Source of the DNA: Rhynchopus sp. YZ270_cl-10
Lineage: Eukaryota; Euglenozoa; Diplonemea; Diplonemida; Diplonemidae
Direction: 5' to 3'
DNA length: 64,000 bases
Assembly: GCA_964035575.1 (NCBI GenBank)
Contig: OZ037909.1
Span: 682,001-746,000 of the forward strand
Each line of letters starts with the position of its first letter. The first letter of the stretch is position 1. Both the position numbers and the translations under genes were made by a program. Below are positions 39,501 to 49,385 of this stretch, piece after piece. A model generated the notes under the pieces. That model was not told the DNA's origin and did not search any database. It was given only the letters and a program-made list of their open reading frames with translations.

Positions 39501-42500
39501 TCCTCTGCCAGAAGTAGGACCAGATCAGCTCGCGCAGTCTGTTCTCTCCCTTGCCACAGCAAAGCTCAGAGAAGGCGTCAATGTTGCTAGGGCGCAGGTC
39601 CTCCCAACCAGACCGTGCACGGTTGTCGGTCAGACCAAGCAGTGACAGCGACGAGCGCAGACCACGCCCAATCGCAAGCACAGAGTCCATGACACCGTTG
39701 AGCCAGAGCTGCCCAGGGGTGATGACCTCCTGGTTGACAAGCCCGTCCTCACCCTCCTCGCTGAGACGGCCGGACTGGAACATGACCAGCTTCCGGACCA
39801 TGACAAGAAGCGACTCGATCTTGTTCTTGCGCTCGCCCACGGCGTCCTGGAAGGGCATCGTGTAGTCGTTCAGGTGGGGGAGGACGTGGCAGCGGATTGC
39901 CCAGAGCCCGACGTAGCGGTACACCTCTGAGTCGTAGGCACCTGCACCAAGGCGGGCACGGCATTTGTTGAGGATCTCACGCACCCACACCTTCTTATGC
40001 GCCACAAGGTAGCGCCCCAGAACGTATTGCCAGTGCTGTGCGTTCGAGGGGAAGCCAATGGTCGGCAGCTCCGCCCCCGGCTCCTGCGCCTGGTCCTGCG
40101 CAACGTAGTTCTTCGCAAGCTGGATCTGGTTGAAGACGTCCGCCATGAACGCAGCCACCCACTTGTTGGATTCGTCATCGGAGCTCATCTTCTCTGCCAG
40201 CTGCAACGGTGTCAGGTCGTCACCCAAACTGAGCAGAATGAGCGACAGCGGGATCTGCCACGTGCTTCCTCTACTGAAGGAGAGGATGATCTTTCCTGAG
40301 GAGAGCATGTAGAGGTAGTTGGGGCAGGCGATACCACTGCGCTTCACAGAGCGGACGAAGACGCACTTAGATGTGAAGGAGGGACCTTTGTTGGCGAAGG
40401 AGGCACGCTCGATGGTGATGGGGTGGTTGCCTCGTGCGACAAGGACCATACGCAGCACACGCTCGTTACCTCGCATGATGAAGTAGCCACCAGGCTCGCG
40501 CGACTCCTCGGCAAAGGTCTGCGAGAGTTCCCCAGAGGTCTTGTCCGCAAGCATGCAGGCAGAGCTGCGCACCATGACTGGCACCTCCCCACCGTACACC
40601 CAGTCCGACACGGAGAAGAGGTTCATTGTTGCGTCCTGGCTCACAGTGTAGCTGTAGGTCACCTGCACGAAGAGCGGCACAGTGTAATTCGATTTGTGCA
40701 GACGGTGCGACTGCGGGTGCAGTGGCGAGCCCCGTGTTGTGATAAGCACCTGATACAGTGCCTTCAAGGATGCGACGGTTCCATGGGGTAGACTCGGGTC
40801 AAATACTGCAGCGCGGCCGATCTTCTTGCGCAGGTTCTCGTTGTTGTGCCCGCTGTCGTCGTTCCCTTCGCCCTCAAAGAAGTCACGGTCGCTCTCAAGC
40901 AGGGCCTCGAGGTATTCCTCGGTTGTGGGCTGCGCCTTTTGCTCGCCTTCCTTTTCGTCGTCCTCTTCGATAAGGGGGTTGCCTACAAGGCTGCCTGCCT
41001 CGGGGAGGGCGGTGCGCATCATTGTGTTGAGATCCGCAAAGTCATGGTCATGCTCGGAGAACTCTTGCCCATCGACCAGAGACAGCAATGCGTCGTCTGC
41101 GAAAGGGTTCTTCAACGAGCCGTCCATCTGCTTCGCAAGCGCACTCTCCCCAGCATTGCTCTCGGAGTACGCATGGCGGTCCCCTTCCCGACCTCCATTT
41201 GCCGCAACATGGTCGTCGACGGTGGTCTCTGCACTCAGAAGACCGTCCGTCCGTCCTGACAGACGCCGTCTCTTGAGGGGATGTTCTGCACGTGTGGCAC
41301 GTTCTCTTGACGCAGATGGTGCTGGTGTTGGTGTAGGTGTCGCAGCATCGTACTTCTGATCAAGCCACTCAACGTAAGGTTGCAGAAGGCCTCTGTTACG
41401 TTCTTTATCTTTTGGTGCTGCAAGCTGGATGAAGTCTGTTGCCCAGCTTTTGAATATTTTGTGAAGTGCGGCACGACCACATGGTGTGCTATGTGGCCCA
41501 TCAGGTGCGTCAACTGCCTGTTCAAATCCGGTGAGCACCCGAGAGAGTTCGGACCGGACGTAAACCTTTGCGAGTGTTGCGGAGGCGTCTGTTGCAGCAA
41601 GCGTAGCGTTGATGGCCTGCATAAGACGGCGTGCACCTCCCGCCTCACGCTCTTCCACTGCCTTCTGTGAGAGCAGCTTTGCCAGACGCTTCTTCTTTGA
41701 TTTAATCTTGTTGATGTCCTCATCCATGCCCCCATACAGCACCTCCTCCTCTGTGTACGCCTCGCGCTCAAGGGTCACCACCCACGCAAGAGAGCTGCCC
41801 CCGACATTCGCAATCTGGTTGAGACGGGAGAAGCGGATGATCATGGCCCCAGGGGGTTTGCTGAGGATGTTGGTGACAGCCTTTTCGACCGTGGTCGCGG
41901 CCTTCCAGTCCTTCTTGTTGGAGAAGCTTTTCTTTGCAGTGAAGACACCGGTGGAAGGGTCAATTCTGAAGTTGTCCTTCTTCGCATCAACAGTGAGAAC
42001 AAAAAACTTTGGCAGTGCAGAAACGGCCTCAACGTCAAGCTCTCCTTTAAGCTCTGCAAGCAGCTCGTTAACACCGTCCGACACTGCTCGGTTGAATGAA
42101 TCAACGTGCGGTGCCGTCACGTCTGTGAAGTCCCGCTGAAGGTCGGGAAACAGAGCACGCAGCCCCCCTTGCTCCCGGATGCTGCTCTTCGTGTCAAACA
42201 GGCCTGTCATTTTGAATGAAGTGTCGAGACTCTGCTGCATAGACGCAATCAGTGTTGCTTCTTCCGATCCGGCAAGCGACTTTGGTATTTTTGTTTTGCG
42301 GAAGCGTGCGACCGCGGGGGTCTTGGGGTTGTACAGCTCCTCGGGTGCTACGGCTTCGAGCCCTGCAAAAAGCTTCTCCATTGCGACCTGGTCCGCACTG
42401 AGGGTGGGCGCTGTCCGTGCATCACGGATCTGCTTGATAGAGCGGAGCACCTGCTCCACCACTGCCCTGCGCAGTCCTCGCAGTTGAATCTCCTGGTCAA

Positions 42501-42660
42501 TCGCAGGCGCCACGTCACGTGGTTGCTGCTTCGGAGCTTTCTTAAAAACCTCTGCCACCTCGTCCCCCGCCCACCTCTCCACACGTGTCCCTGTAAGACG
42601 CTGGTCGGAACTCACATCGGCCAACCCATCCAAACATTCAAGCGGATGTTTTTCACGCAT
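36600..42660 (-). CDS. RPA2: RNA polymerase I second-largest subunit, three exons
   Basis: Exons 42660-37783, 37532-37374 and 37139-36600 join in phase 0 (introns 250 and 234 bp, gtatag..tgcag and gtatta..aatag) to give 1,858 residues against about 1,130-1,200 in yeast and human. A 170-residue N-terminal extension precedes the family start (TAPHVDSFNRAVSDGVNELL). An acidic, low-complexity insert lies at about 480-640. Core motifs follow: GEVPVMVRSSACML, GGYFIMRGNERVLRM, GFDMEDALLINKSS, ARHGQKGTLPLLIPQ, GVVPDVIINPHAFPSRMT, and in exon 3 GYSHTGAQMLTHGASGEQM and VKGRKKGGGIRVGEMERDAL. The last is typical of Pol I subunit 2. The C-terminal zinc ribbon is reduced to CGACGSTPCTC. This subunit forms half of the active site for rRNA transcription in the nucleolus. 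The extension recalls trypanosomatid RPA2. Confidence 0.93.
37150..37197 (-). repeat. Dispersed repeat S6 at the 3' end of RPA2 intron 2
   Basis: gagtagttgaaacgtgctaa, aacgcagtcgagcgcatgc. On the minus strand its T-run becomes the pyrimidine tract directly before the intron's aatag acceptor. Confidence 0.65.
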
Positions 42661-43830
42661 TTTAAATGTGTTTTGTGACTGAATGTTTATTGAAAATAGG
42701 AGGGGTAAACGGGAGGGTAGGAAAAAGGTGAATTTTGACTTTATTTCAGTTAAGGATTTGAAGGGTAGAAGGGGTGTGTGTGTTTAAAGCTGAGAAAACT
42801 GTGAGAGACATCATGTTTGTGGTGGAAGGTGCTATGTTCAAAAGCCCCCCCTCAAAAAAGAAATTTGACCTCAAATACAAAGCCCTCTCGTGACAGTGTA
42901 CCAAGAGCTAAAGCAAACTAAGATGAATGTGCCTCACTGTGCACATACATAATAACACAAAGAGTGGGGAAAGTGGTGTGTCCGGGATGCAATTCCCGGA
43001 ACGAAGTTTTTTTTTATTTCCCCACAAAAAAAACGAACCAAAAGAAAAGAAACCTTGGAAGAAGAATGTTGCCACACATCTTTACCACTGTCGCCATCGC
43101 GCTGGAACACGCTGGGTTTGAAGACATGCTGTCTATTCCTCTGAGAGCGTTGCACCTTTCACACATCATCTTCGCAACATGAATCGTAAGACCCCACAAC
43201 ATCTTTTTAGAGTTGGCTGTGCACCAAACAAGACACACCTGCGTTAATGTGTAACAGATGTGCCGCCCCAGCCAAACTCCCCACCTGACTGGTGTCTCCA
43301 AACGAGGGCTCACTAGCTAATGCTAGTTTGTCGCTGGAATCGGAAAACCTAAAGACCCAGAGGGTGCTTCTAAAATAGGGTCCGTGATTCCCTTTATTGC
43401 AACTGTCGAAGAGAGAGCCGCCGCTCCTGAACAGAGCTTTAAAAAAAAAAGAGGCGGGGAAAACTAATGAAGTGTAGTTGCCGCTGTCAGTATGTCCCCA
43501 CGTTTTCTTCACTTAAACCTCCCCCTCCCCCCATTTTCATGCAAGACACATCGAAGAATGTAAACCACCAATCGCTGGAAAGCCAAACAAGACCCTTCCG
43601 CCACTTATCTGACGAAAATCGGCCCCTTTTTTTTGAGCTTCCCGTAAGATGCGGTGCATCGTACACCTTCGTCCACGTGAGAATTATTCGTTTTAATTGT
43701 AACATTGGGAGAGAACAGTAGAGACATTGTTTTTCCAATCCTTTTCCCCAAGCTGGCGATACATCCAAGAAATGAGTGTGTACCAACCCATTATCACAAC
43801 CTCACCCCCCTGTACCGAACGGTGGCGTGC
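42661..43830. other. Intergenic gap
   Basis: Open frames on both strands, none recognisable. A perfect hairpin tccggga-tgcaat-tcccgga lies near 42978-42998; its role is unknown. Confidence 0.35.
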
Positions 43831-44094
43831 TCACTTCATCCATGCTCGCATGATTTGCTTCCACTGTCGTTCGGACTGCTTCCACACAGACCGGAACCAG
43901 AGGCGGTTCTCAGACTGCACCATCACCAGCAGGACGAGGACAAGGATGTAGAAGAAGACTGCCCACAGGGAGGACAGCTTGCTGGTGAGACCCTTCTTCA
44001 GCGTCGCCTTCGGGGAGGAGACGTACACAAGCAGTGCCTTCAGGCGGACGTGCGCTGCGTTGTCGATCACTATGTACGCATCCGGTATTCTTCC
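43831..44094 (-). CDS. Terminal exon of a small single-pass membrane protein
   Basis: A pyrimidine-rich stretch ending cttgcag precedes an 87-codon open exon: GRIPDAYIVIDNAAHVRLKA, then a basic segment, one hydrophobic helix LWAVFFYILVLVLLVMVQ and a basic/aromatic tail ending QIMRAWMK. There is no ATG at its start, so an upstream exon is expected within 44100-44700 but I could not choose one. The layout is that of a tail-proximal single-pass membrane protein. No family recognised. Confidence 0.45.
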   Translation of the reverse strand, partial: GRIPDAYIVIDNAAHVRLKALLVYVSSPKATLKKGLTSKLSSLWAVFFYILVLVLLVMVQSENRLWFRSVWKQSERQWKQIMRAWMK

Positions 44095-44295
44095 CTGCAA
44101 GGGGGAGATGGGAGATGGGAGGGTTTAGATCTGTAAGTATGTTAGGGCAGAACATATTTTTCTCGTTTGCGCACTTTTTTTTTGAGATTCGGGAAAAAAA
44201 ATAAGTTTTTGGAGAATAAGTTTTGACCAATACAAGGGGGAAGGGGTACTGTAGAGTACAAGGGGGTGACGAGGGTGCATTCCTTTTCAAAAAAA

Positions 44296-44562
44296 ATGGC
44301 AAAGTATAGCATTGTCCACGCTTCTGTTTCGGGGGAAACGAGGGAAGCGGGATTGGTAGAGACCACGGCAGGCATGACTGCACTCATGCACCTGTTGAAT
44401 GCCGCGCACACAACGGTGTCTGCTGTAGTATTTCGAGTGGAAGCGCGCACAAAGAAGGGGAACACTGTTGTGAAGTGCAACCCAGGGTTCAGCATCGACT
44501 CCATCCGCGCTGAGGAAATTTGGTTCTCTCTGACGGCCGAAGTCCCCAATAATATGTACTAA
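44296..44562 (+). CDS. Small plus-strand ORF, unknown
   Basis: 88 codons starting at ATGG after an A-run: MAKYSIVHASVSGETREAGL through LLNAAHTTVSAVVFRVEART to a stop. The composition is protein-like and it contains a natural start context, but it runs against every confident gene here, and the complementary strand is also open. A second protein-like piece on the same strand at 44815-44931 (LVQYIRDLKVTLPPTLLFIG) may be related. These could be remnants of a mobile element. Confidence 0.3.
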   Translation: MAKYSIVHASVSGETREAGLVETTAGMTALMHLLNAAHTTVSAVVFRVEARTKKGNTVVKCNPGFSIDSIRAEEIWFSLTAEVPNNMY

Positions 44563-45114
44563 AAAGGAATCTGAGAAGATAAAAATAGTACACTTCAGGA
44601 AATAAGAACAGAGCATATTCCGCAGAGTGATGTCGCTGAGTAAACGGAGTAGCTTTTTTCAGAGGCTGAAAGGAAAAGACTGTCTCATTACTCTTATGCA
44701 ACGGTGACGCAAAGTGTCCTCGGGTTTACAGTCTGCAAAGGGGACAACCCCACGCAAAGGAAGTGAGGTGTATTGCCGCAAAGCCCATGGAACAACGAGG
44801 ACACCAACCCTTCTCTCGTGCAATACATTCGTGACCTGAAGGTCACCCTACCCCCCACTCTGTTGTTCATCGGATTTGAGGGGGTCTCGAAAAAGAAGGT
44901 GTTGGATATAGTGAAGACAATCAGTGTTTAGAAACCAAAGTGCGGAATATGGCCCGATTGGGTTGTGGTGCGTGAAGGTAAACAAAGCTGTGCACACAAC
45001 CGTCCGCCGTTTCTATTTTTCCTATTTGCCAAGAACTTGATAATTAATATTATTGACAGGGTATAAGCTTGGTACTCAGAATTAGGTTCAAAAACCTAAT
45101 TCTGAAATTTTTCA

Positions 45115-45134
45115 GGGGGGGGGGGGGGGGGGGG
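45115..45134. repeat. 20-base G run
   Basis: Uninterrupted guanines just inside the left end of hAT1; length may be uncertain in the assembly. Confidence 0.8.
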
Positions 45135-45464
45135 AAAAGGCTCTCAGAAGGGGTTCAGGCACTTTGGACTCATCAAAAACTACTGAGTGAGGTTACCACG
45201 TCGAGGCGAGAGCTTAAACTCCCCAAAAAGTTGGTGAAAACGCGTTTGCGAGCCCAAATGCAGGATGACACGTTGCAGGCAGCCCTCAACGTGTCCCTGA
45301 ATGTGAAATACACAGATTCCAAGGGATTGAACGAGGAGGAGATGGCGGAACTGGTGAGAGAGTTTGCCTCACAGCCGAGGCGGCAGAGTTACTGTTCGTA
45401 TGAAGAGTACTGTGAAGTGCGCTCGTGGGTCTGCGGATGGAGGAAGAGTGTTATGGAGTCTTGA
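45135..45464 (+). pseudogene. hAT transposase C-terminal fragment
   Basis: About 110 codons: ELKLPKKLVKTRLRAQMQDD followed by TLQAALNVSLN resembles the hAT C-terminal dimerisation region ('k.RLr..l....LdaLm.isi'). It ends YCEVRSWVCGWRKSVMES. Only this tail remains, with no catalytic core inside hAT1, so the element could not move itself. Confidence 0.45.
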
Positions 45465-45619
45465 TTGAAAGGGTTTTTGAGGGTGATGGGGTGATGGGGG
45501 CGGCTATCTTATACTCTGCACAATGCGCAAATACAACGTGAAATGTACCCACCCCCTTCCCAAACAAAAAAAAAAAATTTTTTTTTTGAGCTTTTTTAAG
45601 ACATTTCCTGTCTATAACC

Positions 45620-46375
45620 CAGGGCTATTTCTAAATATGGGGTCCGGGGGGCCCAAAATCCAACCCCAGACACAAATTTTTTGGCAGATTTATTTTGTGC
45701 CAAAAACGTCCTTATTTGCATTTTTTGGATTCACCCGCGCAGTGGTGGGGTCAATCTCGAAAATTGGACAATTTTTTGACCACTTAAATTTTTTGAAAAT
45801 ATGAGCCCGGTTACTAATACGTGGGTCCCATTTTCGGCCAAAAAATGCTGCTCAAAAAAATTTTACCCTGAAAATTGTTCAGCCCCAAATCATACTGCAA
45901 TTAGCATTTCCGGAATCTGTCCGCGCTGTGGTGGGGTCAATTTGCCGAAATGGCCAAGTTCTTGGTTTTGGTCAAAATGAGTGTAAGGTAAAGGGGCCAA
46001 GGTAAATCCCACAACCCAGATTTTCTCTCCCAGATGCTGAAACATGAAAATGCGCGAAAACACCGGCATTTGCATTTCCGGAATCCGTCCGTTCTGTGGT
46101 GGGGTCAATTTGCAGAATTGGGCAAGTTCTTGGTTTTTGTTAAAATGAGTAATACACCAAAACCCCCGTTATTTACACAATCTGGAAGAAAACTTTCCAA
46201 CAAAAAAAAAATCGGCAACTTTCTTCAAACAGAAAGCCCATCCTCCCCCTCTTGGTAAGTACTGTAGTACGTGCAAATTTTTTAGCAGCCCTGTATATAA
46301 ACCCCGTACAAATTTTTTGGCAACTTTCATTTTCCAAAAATCAGGGACAGGGACAGGTTTTTAGAAATAGCCCTG
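45620..46375. mobile_element. Nested hAT-type element (hAT2)
   Basis: 756 bp, ends cagggctatttctaaa / tttagaaatagccctg, 8-bp duplication ctataacc at 45612-45619 and 46376-46383. It contains three related sub-units of about 170-185 bp carrying gtggtggggtcaatttgc-type sequence (near 45735, 45930 and 46105), a motif also seen in weaker form in hAT4 and hAT5. Confidence 0.9.
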
Positions 46376-46383
46376 CTATAACC

Positions 46384-47075
46384 CAGGGCCTTCAACCATC
46401 GACAAAGCCTGTCCACAGTTTTGTCGAAGTAAAAAAAAAAAAAAAAAAATGACCTCCCCGAGCCCGCGCGCGCTTCGCGCGCACGGGTGCAGCAAATCAC
46501 AGGGAGAAGCTCTCAGGGGGTTTATAGGTTTTGGTCATTTTTGAAAACTCGGTCAGCCAAAAAACTCCGCCTGTCCCACACACGTGTATTTCAACACAAG
46601 CAGCATTGGTAGCTTTGTAGCCACGGGTGACCCACAAGCCGTAGTGGGTATCACAGCTGTCTTATCAGTAAGCTCAGTACATTTATAACAACAAAGGTCC
46701 CTGGCGAAGCCACGGTACGCAACATTTCAAATATTGCGCATACCATGGCGCTTTATTTACAACCAAACTATGTCATGGGAAGGGTGGGATGCCTGCTTGC
46801 GCCGCAGGCGCACGGTACGCTACTTTTGCCTGGCTCACTCCTCGTTGGGTTCTACGAGCTCTGTCCAAATGGTCACAGTGGATCACAGGAGAATGTTAAA
46901 GTAAAAACCCTGAACCGAATTTCTCCCGTGGACTACCCTGCAACTCGGTCAGAGATAAAAGGATTTTGCCAAAATCCCATATTTTTTTTAGATTTGTCGA
47001 ACTTCGACAAAAAAAAAAACCAGAATAAAAAAGTTGTCGAAGTTAAGGCTTAACTTCGACACGTTGAAGGCCCTG
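46384..47075. mobile_element. Nested hAT-type element (hAT3)
   Basis: 692 bp, ends cagggccttcaac / gttgaaggccctg. The left duplication ctataacc (46376-46383) is shared with hAT2. The right one is split by the CATAC palindrome: ctata at 47076-47080 and, after it, ctataacc again from 47290. Removing the palindrome restores ctataacc. It contains ctggcgaagccacggtacgc, shared with hAT6. Confidence 0.88.
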
Positions 47076-47080
47076 CTATA

Positions 47081-47288
47081 CATACATGTTGGTACGTACG
47101 TAAAACGCGCAAAAATAATCAAAAAACGCGCAAAATAATAAAAAAATGTTTTTAATAAAAAACGTCACAAAGACGTTTTGCGCGCTTTTGTTACGTTTTT
47201 GTGACGTTTTTATTAAAAACATTTTTTTTATTATTTTGCGCGTTTTTTGATTATTTTTGCGCGTTTTACGTACGTACCAACATGTATG
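47081..47288. mobile_element. CATAC palindromic MITE (208 bp)
   Basis: Near-perfect inverted arms of about 90 bases starting catacatgttggtacgtacg, with a short centre around gacgttttgcgcgc. 6-bp duplication gctata at 47075-47080 and 47289-47294. It is inserted exactly in the target duplication of hAT3, so it is the youngest insertion of the nest. Confidence 0.92.
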
Positions 47289-47316
47289 GCTATAACCCCA
47301 CCAAAAAAAAAAAAAA

Positions 47317-48507
47317 TTAAAAAAAACCTAATTCTGGAAAAAATCCAAAATCCAAGCTTATACCCTGATTATTGAACAAGAAAAAAATTGTGTCTATCGG
47401 GCACCTCCTATCGCCTTCAAGGGAAGTATAAACAATGTACCATACCCCTCCTTCTGTTGTGCTGTTGGTCTCACCAGATCGAGTCTCGGGTGTGGGGATC
47501 CACTCGCACATCGCAACGACACGGAGGTGGCCTCCAAGCTGTGTGTGTAGTGGTGCATTTTTGGGTTCAGTTTATTTTTTATAGACAACCACTCAAAGAG
47601 GTTTTGGTTCTGCACTCTTTTCTTTTTTGGAAATTCTCAAAAAATAGTCTTGCCTTGACAATATTCACCCCCTCGTCCCATCAAAAGAACCACTCTGTTT
47701 GCAGAAAGTAGTATCGACAAAAAAAAATTTAGATAACCACACCCCCTCCCCCATTGAATTTTTGTTTTGATTATAGACTACACTAGAAGCAATTTTTCTT
47801 CATAGGATCCTTAAAAAGAATAAAGGCTTCTCTCCCCCCCTCATTGAAAACCACGCTAAGAAACATACATCCGAGAGTCCCCAAGAATCACCAGAGGAAG
47901 AAAAGTCTGATGCGAGACGGAGGGTTTTTGACATATAGATGCCTTCACCGAAGAGCGACCCGTGGGCAGGCTTGTGGAGGCCGTTGAGGTTGCGCAGGCC
48001 TGTCTTTCCTATGGAAAACCAATTGCCGATGGGGGAGCCGTGGAAGGCAACCTTGGGGGGGTACTGCTCTGCTGCAGCTTCGAACTCTTTGTTTCGCTGT
48101 GCGTCGTGCTGGACGGCAAAGGCGCGTTGTGGGATGTACACAGGGTCGTGCCCGGGGACGTGCCGCATGACTTCGTCCATATCCGAAATCTCCTTGAGAT
48201 TCGCGTTCTCAAGCATAAACGCCAACAGCTTCTCTTCATCCACAGACACCGTCGGGAGTGCTGACGCATCACCATAGACAACAGCCGCAGAAGGCAGCCT
48301 GCATATCGCCTGGGTCACCCTCCCATAGTCCCGCACCCCTGCCACAACAAAGTCCTTCGGAAATGGGTTCACCACGCTTGTCTTCTTAAACGACCGCAGC
48401 GCACTGTACAGCAGACTCACCTCCATGCTGTACTCCCCGCGGGTGCGTTGTGCACGCCATTCCTCCAGTGCCTTGCTTTTCCCGGTTTTGCCCGCTAAAG
48501 AGGCCAT
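47317..48507 (-). CDS. PARP16: PARP16-like mono-ADP-ribosyltransferase, two exons
   Basis: Exon 1 (48507-47869, 213 aa) and exon 2 (47538-47317) join in phase 0 across a 330-bp gtatgt..acacag intron, giving 286 residues against about 320 for PARP16. SLLYSALRSFKKTSVVNPFP matches the PARP16 N-terminal helical domain. The catalytic fold shows AFHGSPIGNWFSIGKTGL (His 156) and SLFGEGIYMSKTLRLASDFS (Tyr 191), then in exon 2 GGHLRVVAMCEWIP and WYIVYTSLE. In animals PARP16 is an ER-membrane tail-anchored enzyme; no C-terminal anchor is visible. The last 16 residues and stop are read from the end of hAT1; without the insertion the frame would stop after 8 other residues, so the true 3' end may differ. 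Confidence 0.8.
47757..47822 (-). repeat. Dispersed repeat S5 in the PARP16-like intron
   Basis: gttttgattatagactac through aatttttcttcataggatcc and ttaaaaag, same orientation as 34612-34684. Confidence 0.6.
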
Positions 48508-48584
48508 TTTTTGGTTTTTAGTGTAGAAATGGGTGGGAGTGGCCAAAAAAGTCCTCCCAACCTGAGAGGTTTTGGGAAAATTTT

Positions 48585-48648
48585 GAAAAAAAAAAATAAA
48601 GAGTAGTTGAAACGTGCTAAAAAGCAGCTTGGTCGAGAGCTCATGCGG
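48585..48648 (-). repeat. Dispersed repeat S6
   Basis: gagtagttgaaacgtgctaa, then aaagcagcttggtcgagagc. It lies about 80 bases upstream of the PARP16-like ATG, with its T-run toward the gene. Confidence 0.7.
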
Positions 48649-49327
48649 TGGGGGACGTGAGTGATCCGTACTGTAAGAGAACGGGGGCGGTTCACAACCA
48701 GGTCGGCAGAAGGGATAAAGATTGTTTTTTTTTTTTCCTTGAGGGTTCATGAAAACGAATACTTTTTCTTTTCTTTTTCCTTTTTGTGCAATACTGCAAG
48801 AATTGGGGATGAAAGGTGGAAAGGGGTGACAGAGTTAAGTTCGTATACTGCTCAATTCAGGAGAACAGAAACTTGAGTACAAAGGACAAGAACAGCAATA
48901 CATGAACCTGGGGTAACGAGGCGCGCGATAGCACACACAGTAAGACAACCTTATCACAACAAGAAACCAACCGAAAATATTCACTCTGACTTGTTGTGGA
49001 TTTTCTGCCATTGTCTTGTGGTCTGTCTCTTGCCCCCTCAGTCCAGAACATGAAAACAAAAGAGAAATAGAAATCCGACTTCGGGATGATAGCAAAAAAA
49101 AAGAAAATACACGTACACGCACTGCGCTAAGACATTTTCATTTGTCCCCCCGCAAGCTGTTTGCATACGTTTTCTTTTCCTTCGCTGAAAATGCTTTCTG
49201 TAGTGTCAAAAAAAAAAAAAAACTGTTGACGCACCGTCCGTCGTTTCTATTTCTATTGGATATAATTATGATGTATCAATAACAAAAAGGGGGAGGGGAG
49301 CAGACAGCACTCATACCAGGACTACAA

Positions 49328-49385
49328 AGGTGGGTAAGATGAACCTAACGTCTCACTGTAATTTTAAGATGATTGAGACATCTTT
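49328..49385 (-). repeat. Dispersed repeat S1
   Basis: ggtgggtaagatgaacctaa, then cgtctcactgtaattttaag; same orientation as other copies. Confidence 0.6.

Larger units (their letters stand above)
45057..47367. mobile_element. hAT-type transposon (hAT1) containing three further insertions
   Basis: 2,311 bp with inverted ends cagggtataagcttgg / ccaagcttataccctg and an exact 8-bp target duplication attattga at 45049-45056 and 47368-47375. Just inside the left end is a palindrome of cagaattaggtt; the same aattaggtt lies inside the right end. It carries a fragment of hAT transposase (45135-45464) and is host to hAT2, hAT3 and a CATAC palindrome, which together make up most of its length. Confidence 0.9.

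Noticed and set aside
37726-39645. 639-codon plus-strand frame opposite RPA2
   Set aside because: It is the shadow of highly conserved Pol I coding sequence and is His/Leu/Val-rich without motifs.
42964-43182. 72-codon plus-strand frame with CPGC
   Set aside because: It overlaps a perfect hairpin and an A-rich tract and lacks protein-like continuation; no second metal-binding pair.
43207-43512. Minus-strand frame ending LLHINAGVSCLVHSQL
   Set aside because: No start context, splice-site support or family resemblance; adjacent frames are equally open.
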